Source: Waterburya agarophytonicola KI4 (GTDB taxonomy: Bacteria > Cyanobacteriota > Cyanobacteriia > Cyanobacteriales > Xenococcaceae). Taken from it: a DNA stretch of 61,786 nt. The stretch covers positions 382 to 62,167 of the forward strand of contig NZ_JADWDC010000023.1 in NCBI RefSeq assembly GCF_020640915.1, in the 5' to 3' direction. Under the pieces are notes generated by a model that was given only the letters and a program-made list of their open reading frames with translations, was not told the origin of the DNA and did not search any database. The position numbers and the translations under genes were made by a program. How positions within the stretch are numbered: position 1 is the stretch's first letter; every line of letters begins with the position of its first letter. Shown here piece after piece: positions 52,742 to 61,786 of this stretch.

Positions 52742-54700
52742 TTACAAAACTGGGTCTTGGGAGAAGTTGAGGCGTATTTGTTCGAGTTTGACGATCGCTT
52801 TTTTGGCGGTTTGAATCTCTTCGAGATAGTATTTCATTAATTCGAGATCGGTGGTGGGATTGAGGTTTTGTAGTTGTTGATTGCAGTAGATTTCGCGTTT
52901 TTGGTAGTTGACTTGTTCTAAAGATGCGATCGCTTCATCAATGCGAATATCGGCACGAAAGACATCTTCTTGGGTTTTTTCATCGAGATTGAATAGTTGA
53001 GTTACCCCTGTCATGGTTGCGGGAAAATCTAAACTGTGATTGTGTAATTCTCTTAAAAGAGGGTTAGTATCTCCAAAAGATCGTTCTGGAAGTTCGTCTT
53101 CGATCGCAATTATTTGCTGCCATAAAAAGCGATGGTGAGCTAGGGTAAATAACAAGTTTTTATCTTCTAAGCGATCGATTATCTTATCTCGGTAGCGGGG
53201 ACAGTGAATATAGATTCTGAGTAATAATTCTTCTGCTTGTTCTAAAAGTTCGCTTTCAGGAGTACTCGCAACAGTAAATTTCGGGCTTGCAGAGGTATTG
53301 CGCTTTTCCTTGTAACTAGAATTATGATGATACTTGGGACGAACGGATCTTGTTTGGGACTTGAGGGTAGTTAGATTTTGTAATAATAGTCTGGCATCTC
53401 CTTGGGAGAGCAATTCGGCGCAATGGGTTAGATAATGATTGCGCTGGTTAGCATCTTGCAGCTTGTTCAACAATTTAATCATTCCTGCTGCTGCTCGTTG
53501 AAATTCATCGGCAGCCTTAAGGTCTTTATCTGCTAATAATCTATTAATTAGCCAATCTAGCCATAATGGAGCATTTTCTAAGGCTTGAAAGTACATTACC
53601 GCCCCATCATCTCTGCTTTTAACAAATTCATCTGCATCCTTACCATCGGGTAAATTGAGAATGCGCAATTGCACCACTCCGCTATAAACCAAATCTTCTA
53701 CTTCAGCAATCGCCCTTTCGGTGGCTTTTTTCCCTGCATGATCCGCATCAAAATTAAGAATCACCTTTTTAGAAGGAGTAAAACGCAATAGTTGCTTGAG
53801 TTGATCTTGAGTAAAAGCCGTACCTAAAGAAGCCACCACATTATCAATTCCTGCTTCGTGGAGGGCGATCGCGTCAAAGTATCCCTCTACCACTACAGCA
53901 CAGTCGGAACGACTAATACTAGTGCGGGCTTTATCCAAAGCAAACAAAGTTTTACTTTTATTAAATAAAGGAGTTTCAGGGGAGTTAAGATATTTGGGTT
54001 GATCTTCATCTCGGAGGCTGCGGCTGCCAAAACCAATAATTTTTCCTTTTAGATCGGCGATGGGGATAATAAGGCGATCGCGGAATACATCATAATAACC
54101 ACTACCATTTTTTCTCGGTTTGATCAATCCTGCTTGCTCGACAAAATTAACGGGATAGCGTTTGGTTTCTACCAAATATCGATAAAGAGTTTCCCATCCC
54201 GCAGGAGCATAACCAAGCTGAAAACTGTTAATAGTAGTCTCGTCTAAGTTTCTTTGCTCTAGTAAATAGATTAAAGCAAGTTCTCCCTGAGACTGATGGA
54301 GAGCGTGCTGATAAAAACTAGCCGTAACTGACAAAATTAGATGTAATTCTTCTCTAACAGAAAGTTGACGCTGAATTTCTTTTCTTTGCTCTGGTTCGAC
54401 AGTTTTTACTTCAATTTGATAGCGACGCGCCAGATCCAAAACAACTTCTGCAAAAGACTGCTTGCCAATCTCCATCAAAAACTTATAACTGTTTCCCCCT
54501 TCCCCACAGCCAAAACAATAATATACTTGCTTATCTTGGCTGACGCTAAAACTAGGACTTTTTTCATTATGAAAAGGACACAAACCCTTAAAATCTCTAC
54601 CCCGCTTTTGTAAGACAACATATTCGGAGATGATATCGACAATATCAACCCGTTGTCGTACTTCTTCGATTGTATCTGGATGAAGTCGGGGAACTTTCAC
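52742..54700 (-). CDS. dnaG: DNA primase DnaG
   Basis: 652 residues, starting at GTG 54700 (KVPRLHPDTIEEVRQRVDIV). It makes RNA primers for replication. The CHC2 zinc finger is CPFHNEKSPSFSV plus YYCFGCGEGG. The catalytic core has GYAPAGWETL, then TOPRIM with VVVEGYFDAIALHEAG and NFDADHAGKKA. The C-terminal DnaB-interacting region is helical. It is alone on its strand, between the mutarotase and the antiporter. Confidence 0.96.
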   Translation of the reverse strand: MKVPRLHPDTIEEVRQRVDIVDIISEYVVLQKRGRDFKGLCPFHNEKSPSFSVSQDKQVYYCFGCGEGGNSYKFLMEIGKQSFAEVVLDLARRYQIEVKTVEPEQRKEIQRQLSVREELHLILSVTASFYQHALHQSQGELALIYLLEQRNLDETTINSFQLGYAPAGWETLYRYLVETKRYPVNFVEQAGLIKPRKNGSGYYDVFRDRLIIPIADLKGKIIGFGSRSLRDEDQPKYLNSPETPLFNKSKTLFALDKARTSISRSDCAVVVEGYFDAIALHEAGIDNVVASLGTAFTQDQLKQLLRFTPSKKVILNFDADHAGKKATERAIAEVEDLVYSGVVQLRILNLPDGKDADEFVKSRDDGAVMYFQALENAPLWLDWLINRLLADKDLKAADEFQRAAAGMIKLLNKLQDANQRNHYLTHCAELLSQGDARLLLQNLTTLKSQTRSVRPKYHHNSSYKEKRNTSASPKFTVASTPESELLEQAEELLLRIYIHCPRYRDKIIDRLEDKNLLFTLAHHRFLWQQIIAIEDELPERSFGDTNPLLRELHNHSLDFPATMTGVTQLFNLDEKTQEDVFRADIRIDEAIASLEQVNYQKREIYCNQQLQNLNPTTDLELMKYYLEEIQTAKKAIVKLEQIRLNFSQDPVL

Positions 54701-54881
54701 GCTTTATCTACTTGAAATTCTTTGAGTCAAATATTTAATTATACGTTAGTTATTTATTTGTAAGCTAAAACTATCTCAAATATTCTCATAAGTAGAAATT
54801 GATTTTGATTTTAATCTTTCATAATATAGCGATCGCTTTTTGTCAGCATTGTTAAATATACAAGACAACAGATAAATCAAG

Positions 54882-54907
54882 ATTCCCCCGTCCGCAGCCA
54901 GGGGAAT
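54882..54907 (-). terminator. hairpin downstream of the mutarotase gene
   Basis: ATTCCCC (54882-54888) and GGGGAAT (54901-54907) pair with a 12-base loop, 18-43 bases after the mutarotase stop on the minus strand. The following bases are only weakly T-rich, so termination is plausible, not certain. Confidence 0.4.
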
Positions 54908-54924
54908 GATGACTAAACATCAAA

Positions 54925-55824
54925 CTAATAACAAGAGTAATTGGCAGTTAAATTAAAATCACTACCCGCAGCAACTTCAATGACTTCATTAGCAGCATTC
55001 GCAGTTTCCACGCAGACAAATCTTTGATAGTCCAAATCTCCCAGATCTGCCATATTTGCCGAAATTGTCGCCCCAGGATTCCACACAATTGCTGTATTGC
55101 TATTGGCAGCAGTTATTTTTATTTTTCTGCCTAATGCAGAATCATCAATAATTAGTTGTGATGGTACGTCGAGGTAAATGCGATCGCATTCTCCATCAAA
55201 AGTAACCGTACCCGTTTGAGTTTTGTTTTTGCCTCCATCTACTTTATCGAGATAAGACAAATCTTCTAAATTCAAGACCTGTACTTGATTGATGTCACCT
55301 ATTCTAAAATAGGTATGTAGAGCTTGAGTAATGGAAAATGAATTGTCTCCTGTATTGCGAGTAGTCAACTCCACAGTCAAAGAATTCCCCACGGTTATAG
55401 CGATCGACATATCAAAACTATAGTCCCAGATTTTTCTGGTTTCAGGGGTATCTAGCAGCCCCATTACCACTTCAGTCGAGCCATCTTGGGTAGTAACTAT
55501 CTCTCGTATTGTCCAGAGGCGATTGCGGACAAAACCGTGACTGGCACGTCCTTTATCTTCAGGATCGGGGCCAAACCAAGGCCAACAAATGGGTGTACCA
55601 CCTTTAATTGCCTTACCTTCTTGGTAATAAGCTTGGTTGCTGAGAAACATAATATCTTCAGCTTGGTTGACAGGCTGGAAAGATAATATTTGTCCTCCAT
55701 AAAGAGAGAGGGTAGCGTTGGCGTATTCGTTATTGATTTCTATGATAGGAAAACCACCTTTCCCTGCCACAATTTTGACTTTATTGACAATGCCATAATC
55801 TGCGTTTAATTGCTCGATATTCAT
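54925..55824 (-). CDS. D-hexose-6-phosphate mutarotase-like protein (YeaD family)
   Basis: 299 residues with an aldose 1-epimerase-type beta-sandwich. Recognised blocks are GGTPICWPWFGP, ASHGFVRNRLW with the catalytic histidine, ITQALHTYFRIGD with the second histidine, and NPGATISANMADLG. The expected reaction is interconversion of glucose-6-phosphate anomers. It lies 83 bases after purQ on the same strand; a functional tie to purine synthesis is not evident. Confidence 0.9.
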   Translation of the reverse strand: MNIEQLNADYGIVNKVKIVAGKGGFPIIEINNEYANATLSLYGGQILSFQPVNQAEDIMFLSNQAYYQEGKAIKGGTPICWPWFGPDPEDKGRASHGFVRNRLWTIREIVTTQDGSTEVVMGLLDTPETRKIWDYSFDMSIAITVGNSLTVELTTRNTGDNSFSITQALHTYFRIGDINQVQVLNLEDLSYLDKVDGGKNKTQTGTVTFDGECDRIYLDVPSQLIIDDSALGRKIKITAANSNTAIVWNPGATISANMADLGDLDYQRFVCVETANAANEVIEVAAGSDFNLTANYSCY

Positions 55825-55849
55825 TTTGTTATTATTTATTGTTTATGTG

Positions 55850-55863
55850 TGGACGAACGTCCA
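55850..55863. repeat. short palindrome between purQ and the mutarotase gene
   Basis: TGGACG (55850-55855) and CGTCCA (55858-55863) flank an AA centre, followed by ATTCGCC and nine T on the plus strand. It resembles a decayed copy of the GCGAAT-type palindrome at 52.7 kb. Confidence 0.4.
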
Positions 55864-55907
55864 TTCGCCTTTTTTTTTGGCTCTCCAACAACCATCAACT
55901 TGCAATA

Positions 55908-56603
55908 CTAAGCAGTGGTTAAGGCAGTCAGTAATCCCTGAAACATAGCTAATCCATCAGTACCGCCAATATTGCCATCGGCAGCCCTTTCGGGGTGAGG
56001 CATCAAGCCCAAAACGTTTCCTTTTTGATTAACAATCCCTGCAATGTTATTGATCGAGCCATTGGGGTTATTATCTGAGTTAATCTCCCCCGACGAGCTA
56101 CTATAACGAAATAAGACTCGATCGCCATCTTCTATTGCCTTAAGGGTATCTTCATCGGCGTAATAACAACCTTCACCGTGGGCAATGGGCAGAGTAATTA
56201 CCTGTTGTGCTTGATAATTTTTTGTCCAAATCAGATCGTTGCGTTCGACTTTAATAGTTGCGCGATCGCAAATAAAATGTAAACCGCGATTGCGAATTAA
56301 TGCCCCTGGCAACAAGCCAACTTCTGTTAGTACCTGAAAACCATTGCAGATACCCAAAACATATTTACCCTGTTTGGCGTGTTCGATGATGCTATTCATT
56401 ACAGGAGAAAATTGGGCAATTGCCCCACAACGCAAATAATCTCCATAACTAAATCCTCCAGGTATAACTACCACATCCAAATCAGAAATATCCGTTTCCT
56501 GATGCCATACCATACGAGTCGGTGCATTCAAGATCCCTTGAGTAACAGTAGAAATATCGCGATCGCAATTTGAACCAGGAAAAACAATTACTCCAAATTT
56601 CAT
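55908..56603 (-). CDS. purQ: phosphoribosylformylglycinamidine synthase, glutaminase subunit PurQ
   Basis: 231 residues. It supplies ammonia from glutamine to PurL in the fourth step of purine synthesis. The class I amidotransferase triad is visible: Cys in GICNGFQVL, and His and Glu in [16 protein letters not shown] and [10 protein letters not shown] are conserved. It lies 24 bases after purS; purL is not in the window. Confidence 0.96.
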   Translation of the reverse strand: MKFGVIVFPGSNCDRDISTVTQGILNAPTRMVWHQETDISDLDVVVIPGGFSYGDYLRCGAIAQFSPVMNSIIEHAKQGKYVLGICNGFQVLTEVGLLPGALIRNRGLHFICDRATIKVERNDLIWTKNYQAQQVITLPIAHGEGCYYADEDTLKAIEDGDRVLFRYSSSSGEINSDNNPNGSINNIAGIVNQKGNVLGLMPHPERAADGNIGGTDGLAMFQGLLTALTTA

Positions 56604-56627
56604 TTAACTAAATCTCCTTTGACGATC

Positions 56628-56894
56628 TTAAACGGTGGCTAATTCGGATAATTCAAAGCAATAATTTTCGATTACCGTATTTGCCAGCAAGCGATCGCAC
56701 ATTTCATCTAAATGCTGTTTTGCTTCATCTTCATTATTGGCGGTTAGCTGCATTTCAATGTATTTACCAATTCTGACGGATTCTACTTCGGTATATCCCA
56801 TTTGCTTGAGTCCAGATTCTACTGCTGTTCCAGCAGGATCGAGTACGGAAGAACGAAGGGTAACATAAATACGAGCGTGATATTTGGTAGCCAT
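56628..56894 (-). CDS. purS: phosphoribosylformylglycinamidine synthase subunit PurS
   Basis: 88 residues from ATG 56894 (MATKYHARIYVTLR); the frame extends 17 codons further but that part does not match PurS. Conserved features are SSVLDPAGTAVESGLKQMGY and VRIGKYIEM. PurS bridges PurQ and PurL in the enzyme complex. It is the first gene of purS-purQ. Confidence 0.95.
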   Translation of the reverse strand: MATKYHARIYVTLRSSVLDPAGTAVESGLKQMGYTEVESVRIGKYIEMQLTANNEDEAKQHLDEMCDRLLANTVIENYCFELSELATV

Positions 56895-57011
56895 AGAATT
56901 ACTCAGCCATGATTTAGCAACTAGCAGAATAATTTTAGCAGTCAACAGTCAACAGCTATTAGCTTTTAGAAGATAAGATAGATATTAGTTCGATATTCGT
57001 CGATTAAATCT

Positions 57012-57389
57012 ATGAAAGCCCAACGTACTCGTTCTCAAGAGCGAATTTTAATACTACTAAAGAGTTTAAACCGTTCTATTTCGGCTCAAGATCTTTATAT
57101 CGAACTGAGAAATCGCGAACAAGACATGGGTTTGGCAACGGTTTATCGTTCTCTAGAAGCTTTGAAACTACAGGGAGAAGTACAGGTGCGTACTCTTGCT
57201 AATGGAGAATCTGTATATAGTTCCCTTAAAAGCGATCGCCATCATCTTACCTGCGTCAACTGTGGCGTATCTCTTCCTATTGATGAATGTCCCGTCCACG
57301 ATCTCGAAAAACAGTTAGAAAAATCTCATACTTTCAAGGTTTACTACCATACTTTAGAATTTTTCGGCTTGTGCCAAAAATGCAGCTAA
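57012..57389 (+). CDS. zur: Fur-family regulator, probably Zur
   Basis: 125 residues. The winged-helix part has the recognition helix GLATVYRSLEALKLQGEV. The metal sites include HHLTCVNCG and a C-terminal CQKC, giving the two structural CxxC pairs of the family, and ESVYSSLKSDRHH for the sensory site. The overall sequence resembles cyanobacterial FurB/Zur more than FurA or PerR. Zur represses zinc uptake genes when zinc is ample. It is divergent from purS. Confidence 0.75.
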   Translation: MKAQRTRSQERILILLKSLNRSISAQDLYIELRNREQDMGLATVYRSLEALKLQGEVQVRTLANGESVYSSLKSDRHHLTCVNCGVSLPIDECPVHDLEKQLEKSHTFKVYYHTLEFFGLCQKCS

Positions 57390-57628
57390 ATAATTACCGA
57401 TTGCTAAGATAAAAGTGCGCATCTATACAGTAAATAGTTGATTTGTTATTCATAATTGAATTATGTAGCAATGGTATCGATATCTTAAAATCAGTCAAAC
57501 TAAAAGGTAAGCTGTCGATACATTCAGATTACCAAATCGTATTTTTAGTAAACCTCTTTAACCTTAGATCTTAAAATTTCATCCTTAGATCTCAGCCAAT
57601 AAATAAAATATTTGACAATTTAGCTCAT

Positions 57629-59344
57629 ATGCAACCCAAAATTATTGTCTGTGGCTTAGGACGTACTGGTTCTAAAATCTACAGTCTTCTCAAACAACAA
57701 GGGGCAGAAGTTGTAGCCATCAGCGAATATCCAGTAAGTAAAATAGCCTCTAAAGAGATCGTCATCGGAGATCCGCGAGACAACACCACCTTGATTCAAG
57801 CAGGAATCAGGCAAGCACAAACCTTAGTCTTGGTTCATAGCGATGATGCTCTGAATTTGGCTATCCTGACTCAAGCAAAAATACTCAATCCCAAAATTAG
57901 AATTATTAATCGTTTGCTCAATCATGCTTTGGGCGATCGCCTTGATAACACTTTGCCCGATCATTTTACTATGAGCGTGGCTGCTCTTTCTGCACCCTTA
58001 TTTAGCTTTGCAGCTTTGGGTAACAAAGCGATCGGTCAACTGAAACTATTTAATCGTACTTGGCCGATTCAAGAAGAAGTTATCGATGGGGATCATCCTT
58101 GGTTGGGCAGGAAATTAAAGGAGTTGTGGGACGATCCCGATCGCATGTTAATTTACTATTTGCCCGTCAGGGGAGAAATTGACTTAGTTTCAGCGATCAA
58201 ACACAACAGTTGTTTGCAGCCAGGCGATCGCTTGATTGTCGGGACAAAACCCAGGGTTTTTGTCAAACGTCGTAGTTGGCGAAAAAAGCTATCTCAAGCC
58301 ATTCTCAACATACCTTACTACCAACGTTACGCTCGCCCTGTTACCCTGGTAAGCCTGGCTTTATTGAGTGTCATTTTTTGTGCCACTTTGATTTATGTCA
58401 GCATAAGTACTAAAACTTCTTTGGCAGATGCGCTTTATTTTTCCGTGGGGATGATTACGGGGGCGGGAGGAAAAGAAGAAGTAGCAGAAGGTGCATCCGA
58501 CTATATCAAAATCTTTACAGCAATCATGATGGTAGTGGGTGCGGGAGTCATTGGTATTTGTTATGCCTTGATTAATGATTTTGTCTTGGGTAGTCGTTTT
58601 CGTCAGACTTTAGACGCTGCCAGAATTCCCCGCAAAAACCACTATATTGTATGTGGCTTGGGGGGTTTGGGTATTCAAATTGCCCGCCAGTTATATCATC
58701 AAGGACATGAAGTAGTGGCCATCGAATCTGATCCCAATAATCGTTTTTTACGGGCTGCGCGATCAATGAAGATTCCTGTCATTATTGAAGATGCGAGTAT
58801 TTCTTCTACCCTGAAAGCAGTAAATGTAAAAAAGGCAGCCAGCATAATTACTGTAACTTCTCACGATACGACTAATTTAGAAATTAGCCTAACCGCCAAA
58901 GCGATCGCCCCCCACATCAAAACTATTGTACGTAGTGGGGATCCTCAGTTTGCGCGATCGATGCAGGAAGTATTCGAGTTTGATTGCGTCTTGTCTCCTG
59001 TAGAATTAGCTACCCATTCCTTTGTTGCAGCAGCATTAGGAGGCAGAATTCTCGGTAACGGGATGACTCAAGATTTACTTTGGGTAGCCTTAGCAACTAT
59101 GATTACTCCCAATCATCCTCTATGCGGTCGCATTGTTCAAGATATAGCTAGCGAAGCAGATTTTGTACCTTTATATCTGGAAAGAAAAAATACTACTTTC
59201 CATAGTTGGGATTTATTAGAAACTCGTCTCCAACCCCAGGATGTTCTATATTTGACTATGCCCGCTAGTGTTTTAGATCGACTATGGCGCAATGTTCATT
59301 CTGACTCTCTCCTCGATCGCTTGGAGGATAGTTTTAGTATTTAA
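57629..59344 (+). CDS. two-helix channel-like protein with two RCK (TrkA-N) domains
   Basis: 571 residues. Residues about 1-130 are a first RCK/TrkA-N domain (IIVCGLGRTGSKI), followed by a TrkA-C region (to about 215). Two membrane helices (about 237-258 and 293-315) flank a pore-like loop (LADALYFSVGMITGAGG). A second RCK domain begins at about 336 (YIVCGLGGLGIQIA), with a second C-terminal domain to about 560. In K+ channels the loop reads TVGYGD; here it is TGAGGKE, so selectivity is uncertain. NAD(H) or nucleotide control is likely from the two Rossmann folds. Confidence 0.82.
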   Translation: MQPKIIVCGLGRTGSKIYSLLKQQGAEVVAISEYPVSKIASKEIVIGDPRDNTTLIQAGIRQAQTLVLVHSDDALNLAILTQAKILNPKIRIINRLLNHALGDRLDNTLPDHFTMSVAALSAPLFSFAALGNKAIGQLKLFNRTWPIQEEVIDGDHPWLGRKLKELWDDPDRMLIYYLPVRGEIDLVSAIKHNSCLQPGDRLIVGTKPRVFVKRRSWRKKLSQAILNIPYYQRYARPVTLVSLALLSVIFCATLIYVSISTKTSLADALYFSVGMITGAGGKEEVAEGASDYIKIFTAIMMVVGAGVIGICYALINDFVLGSRFRQTLDAARIPRKNHYIVCGLGGLGIQIARQLYHQGHEVVAIESDPNNRFLRAARSMKIPVIIEDASISSTLKAVNVKKAASIITVTSHDTTNLEISLTAKAIAPHIKTIVRSGDPQFARSMQEVFEFDCVLSPVELATHSFVAAALGGRILGNGMTQDLLWVALATMITPNHPLCGRIVQDIASEADFVPLYLERKNTTFHSWDLLETRLQPQDVLYLTMPASVLDRLWRNVHSDSLLDRLEDSFSI

Positions 59345-59468
59345 CTTCTCAAACAAAGGTAGGGTAATCCGCATAATTGCGGGTGGGGTATCCCAGAACA
59401 TTATCTAGAGAGCGATCGGACAATATTGATATCAAAAGAAGTTTACGAGTGATATTGTAATTACAAAT

Positions 59469-61436
59469 ATGGCTGTACTTGAAAAAGGCAACATTACGAT
59501 CCATACCGAGAATATCTTCCCCATTATCAAGAAGTCTCTCTATACAGATCATGAGATCTTCTTGCGGGAATTGATTTCCAACTCCGTCGATGCTATCTCT
59601 AAGTTAAAAATGGCATCCTTGGCGGGAGAAATGCAAGGGGAAGTCGGCGAACCCCAAGTTACAATTGCTGTAGATAAAGAGAAAAAAACTCTCTCTATTT
59701 CCGATAATGGCATTGGCATGACTGCCGATGAAGTCAAAAAATATATCAATCAGGTTGCATTTTCTAGCGCGGAAGACTTTATCAAGAAGTACGAGAAAGA
59801 TTCCAACGATCTGATCGGACACTTTGGCTTAGGTTTCTACTCCGCATTCATGGTTGCAGCCCAGGTGGAAATAGATACTCTTTCTTTCAAAGAGGGTGCA
59901 ACTGCGGTACATTGGTCTTGTGATGGATCGCCAGAATTTGAATTAACCGAAAGCGATCGCACTACTGTCGGCACGACTATTACTCTCACTCTACAGGATG
60001 AGGAATTAGAATACACCGAACAACCTAGAATTAGGCAGTTAGTCAAAACCTACTGCGATTTTATGCCCGTTAAGATTGTTCTCGATAACGAACAAATTAA
60101 CAAGCAAGAAGCACTTTGGAAAAAGTCTCCCCGCGATCTAACTGACGAAGACTATCTAGAGTTTTATCGTTATCTATATCCCTTCCAAGAAGATCCTCTA
60201 CTTTGGGTACATCTCAATACAGACTATCCTTTCCTACTCAACGGAATCCTCTACTTCCCCAAACTAAAACCCGATGTAGACTTTTCTAAAGGACAAATTC
60301 AGCTATTTTGTAACCAGGTATTTGTCAGCAAAAATTGTGAAGCGATTATTCCCGAATTTTTGATGCCATTACAAGGGGTAATCGATAGCCCTGATATTCC
60401 TCTCAATGTATCCCGCAGTGCCTTAACCAACGATCGCACTGTGCGTCGTATTGCTGATTTTATCACCAAGAAAATTGGCAATCGTCTTAAGTCCCTTTAT
60501 GATGAAGATCGTAGTAAATATATCAGCACTTGGTCTGATGTCGGTACATTTGTTAAATACGGTGCAATTAGAGACGAGAAATTTAAAAAGCAGGTAGAAG
60601 ACTTAATTATCTATCGCACTACCTATCAGCCCGATACAGCTGAAACTGAAGAAGTACCTAAAGTAGAAGTACAGTCTGCTGGCGATGATGCTTGGAAAGA
60701 TGTAGATAATAAAGACAATGCCAGCATCGAACCCCATACCACTTTACAAGAGTATTTAGAGCGCAACAAAGAAAAAAGAGCAAATCAAGTATTCTACTGT
60801 AGCGATCCTGGTACACAAAATACTTTTGTCGAACTATATAAAAACCAAGGTTTAGAAGTTCTCTATCTTGATTCTTTTATTGATGCTAATTACTTCATTC
60901 CTTTCTTAGAAAGAGAATATTCTGAAGTTAAATTTGCTCGCGTTGATTCGGAACTAGATGAAACTTTAGTGGAAGAAGATAAAGCTCAAGAAATTGTCGA
61001 TCCCACTACTAATAAAACCCGCAACGAATCAATTAAAGAGTTGTTTGAAAAAGCACTCAATAAACCCAGAGTGAATATCAAAACTCAAGCCATCAAATCC
61101 GACGATCCTCAAGGTACTCCTCCTGCAATGGTATTGTTACCCGAAGCAATGCGAAGAATGCAGGAAATGGCTGCATTGATGCAGGAAAAAGCGATGGCGT
61201 TCCCTGAAGATCATATTCTCATGATTAATAGCGCCCATCCTTTAATTCAAAATCTTTTAGATCTAAACAAAGGCACGATCGTTCAAAGTGGCAACGATTC
61301 TAACTCGATGGTTAACTTGATGTGCAACCATATTTATGACTTGGCATTGATGTCTCAAAGAGCATTTGATGCGGATGGAATGAAGGCTTTTGTTGAGCGT
61401 TCCAATCAAGTTTTGACCAATTTAACCAAGAAGTAA
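59469..61436 (+). CDS. htpG: Hsp90-family chaperone HtpG
   Basis: 655 residues. The N-terminal GHKL ATPase has LISNSVDAISK, SISDNGIGMT and GHFGLGFYSAFMV. The middle domain has NVSRSALTNDRTVRRI, and the C-terminal dimerisation region runs to the end. Cyanobacterial HtpG supports growth under heat and oxidative stress. It starts at ATG 59469 and is followed by a strong terminator. Confidence 0.97.
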   Translation: MAVLEKGNITIHTENIFPIIKKSLYTDHEIFLRELISNSVDAISKLKMASLAGEMQGEVGEPQVTIAVDKEKKTLSISDNGIGMTADEVKKYINQVAFSSAEDFIKKYEKDSNDLIGHFGLGFYSAFMVAAQVEIDTLSFKEGATAVHWSCDGSPEFELTESDRTTVGTTITLTLQDEELEYTEQPRIRQLVKTYCDFMPVKIVLDNEQINKQEALWKKSPRDLTDEDYLEFYRYLYPFQEDPLLWVHLNTDYPFLLNGILYFPKLKPDVDFSKGQIQLFCNQVFVSKNCEAIIPEFLMPLQGVIDSPDIPLNVSRSALTNDRTVRRIADFITKKIGNRLKSLYDEDRSKYISTWSDVGTFVKYGAIRDEKFKKQVEDLIIYRTTYQPDTAETEEVPKVEVQSAGDDAWKDVDNKDNASIEPHTTLQEYLERNKEKRANQVFYCSDPGTQNTFVELYKNQGLEVLYLDSFIDANYFIPFLEREYSEVKFARVDSELDETLVEEDKAQEIVDPTTNKTRNESIKELFEKALNKPRVNIKTQAIKSDDPQGTPPAMVLLPEAMRRMQEMAALMQEKAMAFPEDHILMINSAHPLIQNLLDLNKGTIVQSGNDSNSMVNLMCNHIYDLALMSQRAFDADGMKAFVERSNQVLTNLTKK

Positions 61437-61461
61437 TTCAACCGTTAATTAATCGATTGAT

Positions 61462-61504
61462 TCTAAGGATGGGTTATTTAATTCCCATCCTTAGATATTT
61501 TTTT
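61462..61504 (+). terminator. intrinsic terminator of htpG
   Basis: TCTAAGGATGGG (61462-61473) and CCCATCCTTAGA (61484-61495) form a perfect 12-bp stem with a 10-base loop, followed by TATTTTTTTG. It lies 25 bases after the htpG stop. Confidence 0.85.
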
Positions 61505-61626
61505 GTAGGAGCGAATTGCCTGACTGCCTGACACAAGTAGCTGAAAGATAGACAGGGATAGATTGAAAGAAAAAGGGAGAGCAATCGTGGGAAGCTAAAA
61601 ATAGTCGTTTTTATGCTTCGTAGTCC

Positions 61627-61786
61627 ATGTCAATCTCTACCCCTCTTTATAATCAACTTCTAAGTCTTTTGAGTCGCCCTCGGCAGTTGCTTCAAGTCGG
61701 GGAACCCGCCCAACGCACTGCCTCGCAACATAGTCATACTAAATCCTGTTCTCAAAACCCATTTACAATACAAGAAATAGCAAGTT
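61627..61786 (+). CDS. possible partial reading frame running off the window, overlapping repeat-like DNA
   Basis: An ATG at 61627 opens a frame of 53 codons to the window end (MSISTPLYNQLLSLLSRPRQ). The middle part derives from a segment (about 61680-61730) that resembles dispersed cyanobacterial repeats often mis-annotated as genes. The first 20 residues could begin a real protein, but no family is recognised. The rest of 61505-61626 shows nothing clear. Confidence 0.25.
   Translation, partial: MSISTPLYNQLLSLLSRPRQLLQVGEPAQRTASQHSHTKSCSQNPFTIQEIAS

Noticed and set aside
1-61786. CRISPR array, prophage, tRNA or rRNA genes
   Set aside because: No spaced direct repeats, phage structural genes, tRNA-like T-loops in intergenic DNA or rRNA segments were seen by eye. 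A tRNA or covariance-model scan was not possible.

Overview
The window is chromosomal DNA from a beta-cyanobacterium. The evidence is a form IB RuBisCO operon with rbcX between rbcL and rbcS, a beta-carboxysome ccmK-L-M-N cluster, a CO2-uptake NDH-1 module, several cyanobacteria-only families (DUF3318, DUF3386, the TIGR03279 radical SAM family, the TIGR04168 phosphoesterase) and many copies of the HIP1 octamer GCGATCGC (for example 316-323). The gene set fits a unicellular or pleurocapsalean-type lineage, but that placement is a guess. I saw no prophage, CRISPR array, complete insertion sequence, rRNA or tRNA gene.

Layout. 1-8.9 kb holds a TPR-acetyltransferase (5' end outside the window), a secreted beta-helix protein, ruvA, a phosphoesterase, a STAS-sugar transferase fusion, a DUF3318 membrane protein, undecaprenyl-diphosphatase and a PDZ-radical SAM protein. 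9-22.1 kb is a carbon-concentrating island. On the minus strand are three tandem ccmK copies, ccmL, ccmM and ccmN, ending at a hairpin terminator. A separately promoted rbcL-rbcX-rbcS unit follows, with its own terminator. Divergent on the plus strand is ndhF-ndhD-cupB. These genes convert CO2 to bicarbonate at the NDH-1 complex, build the carboxysome shell and core, and supply its RuBisCO and assembly chaperone.

22.3-25.5 kb carries fabD and a MotA/TolQ-like plus ExbD-like pair. 25.5-35.4 kb is a six-gene chemotaxis operon on the minus strand with the order of the cyanobacterial pix/pil operons: PatA-type regulator, CheY, CheW, two chemoreceptors, CheA-REC hybrid. One receptor has a PhnD-like periplasmic binding domain. 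35.5-43.7 kb is accessory: a Ser/Thr kinase, a GIY-YIG protein, three small secreted proteins, an orphan sugar-ABC permease and a membrane coiled-coil protein downstream of era and moaD.

44-61.4 kb is mostly housekeeping: era, an aspartoacylase-like peptidase, DUF3386, an NFU scaffold, an S4 protein, ruvB, a DM13 protein, rph, an Na+/H+ antiporter, dnaG, a hexose-phosphate mutarotase, purQ, purS, a Fur-family regulator (probably Zur), an RCK/two-helix channel-like protein and htpG. The last 280 bases hold an open partial frame and probable repeat DNA.

The most unusual items are the triple ccmK array, the stator-like pair lacking the usual membrane aspartate, the PhnD-domain chemoreceptor, the 32-residue repeats in the CheA linker, the altered channel filter, and the P-loop-less membrane protein in the era operon. 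All functional statements rest on motifs and gene order read by eye; no database search was run.
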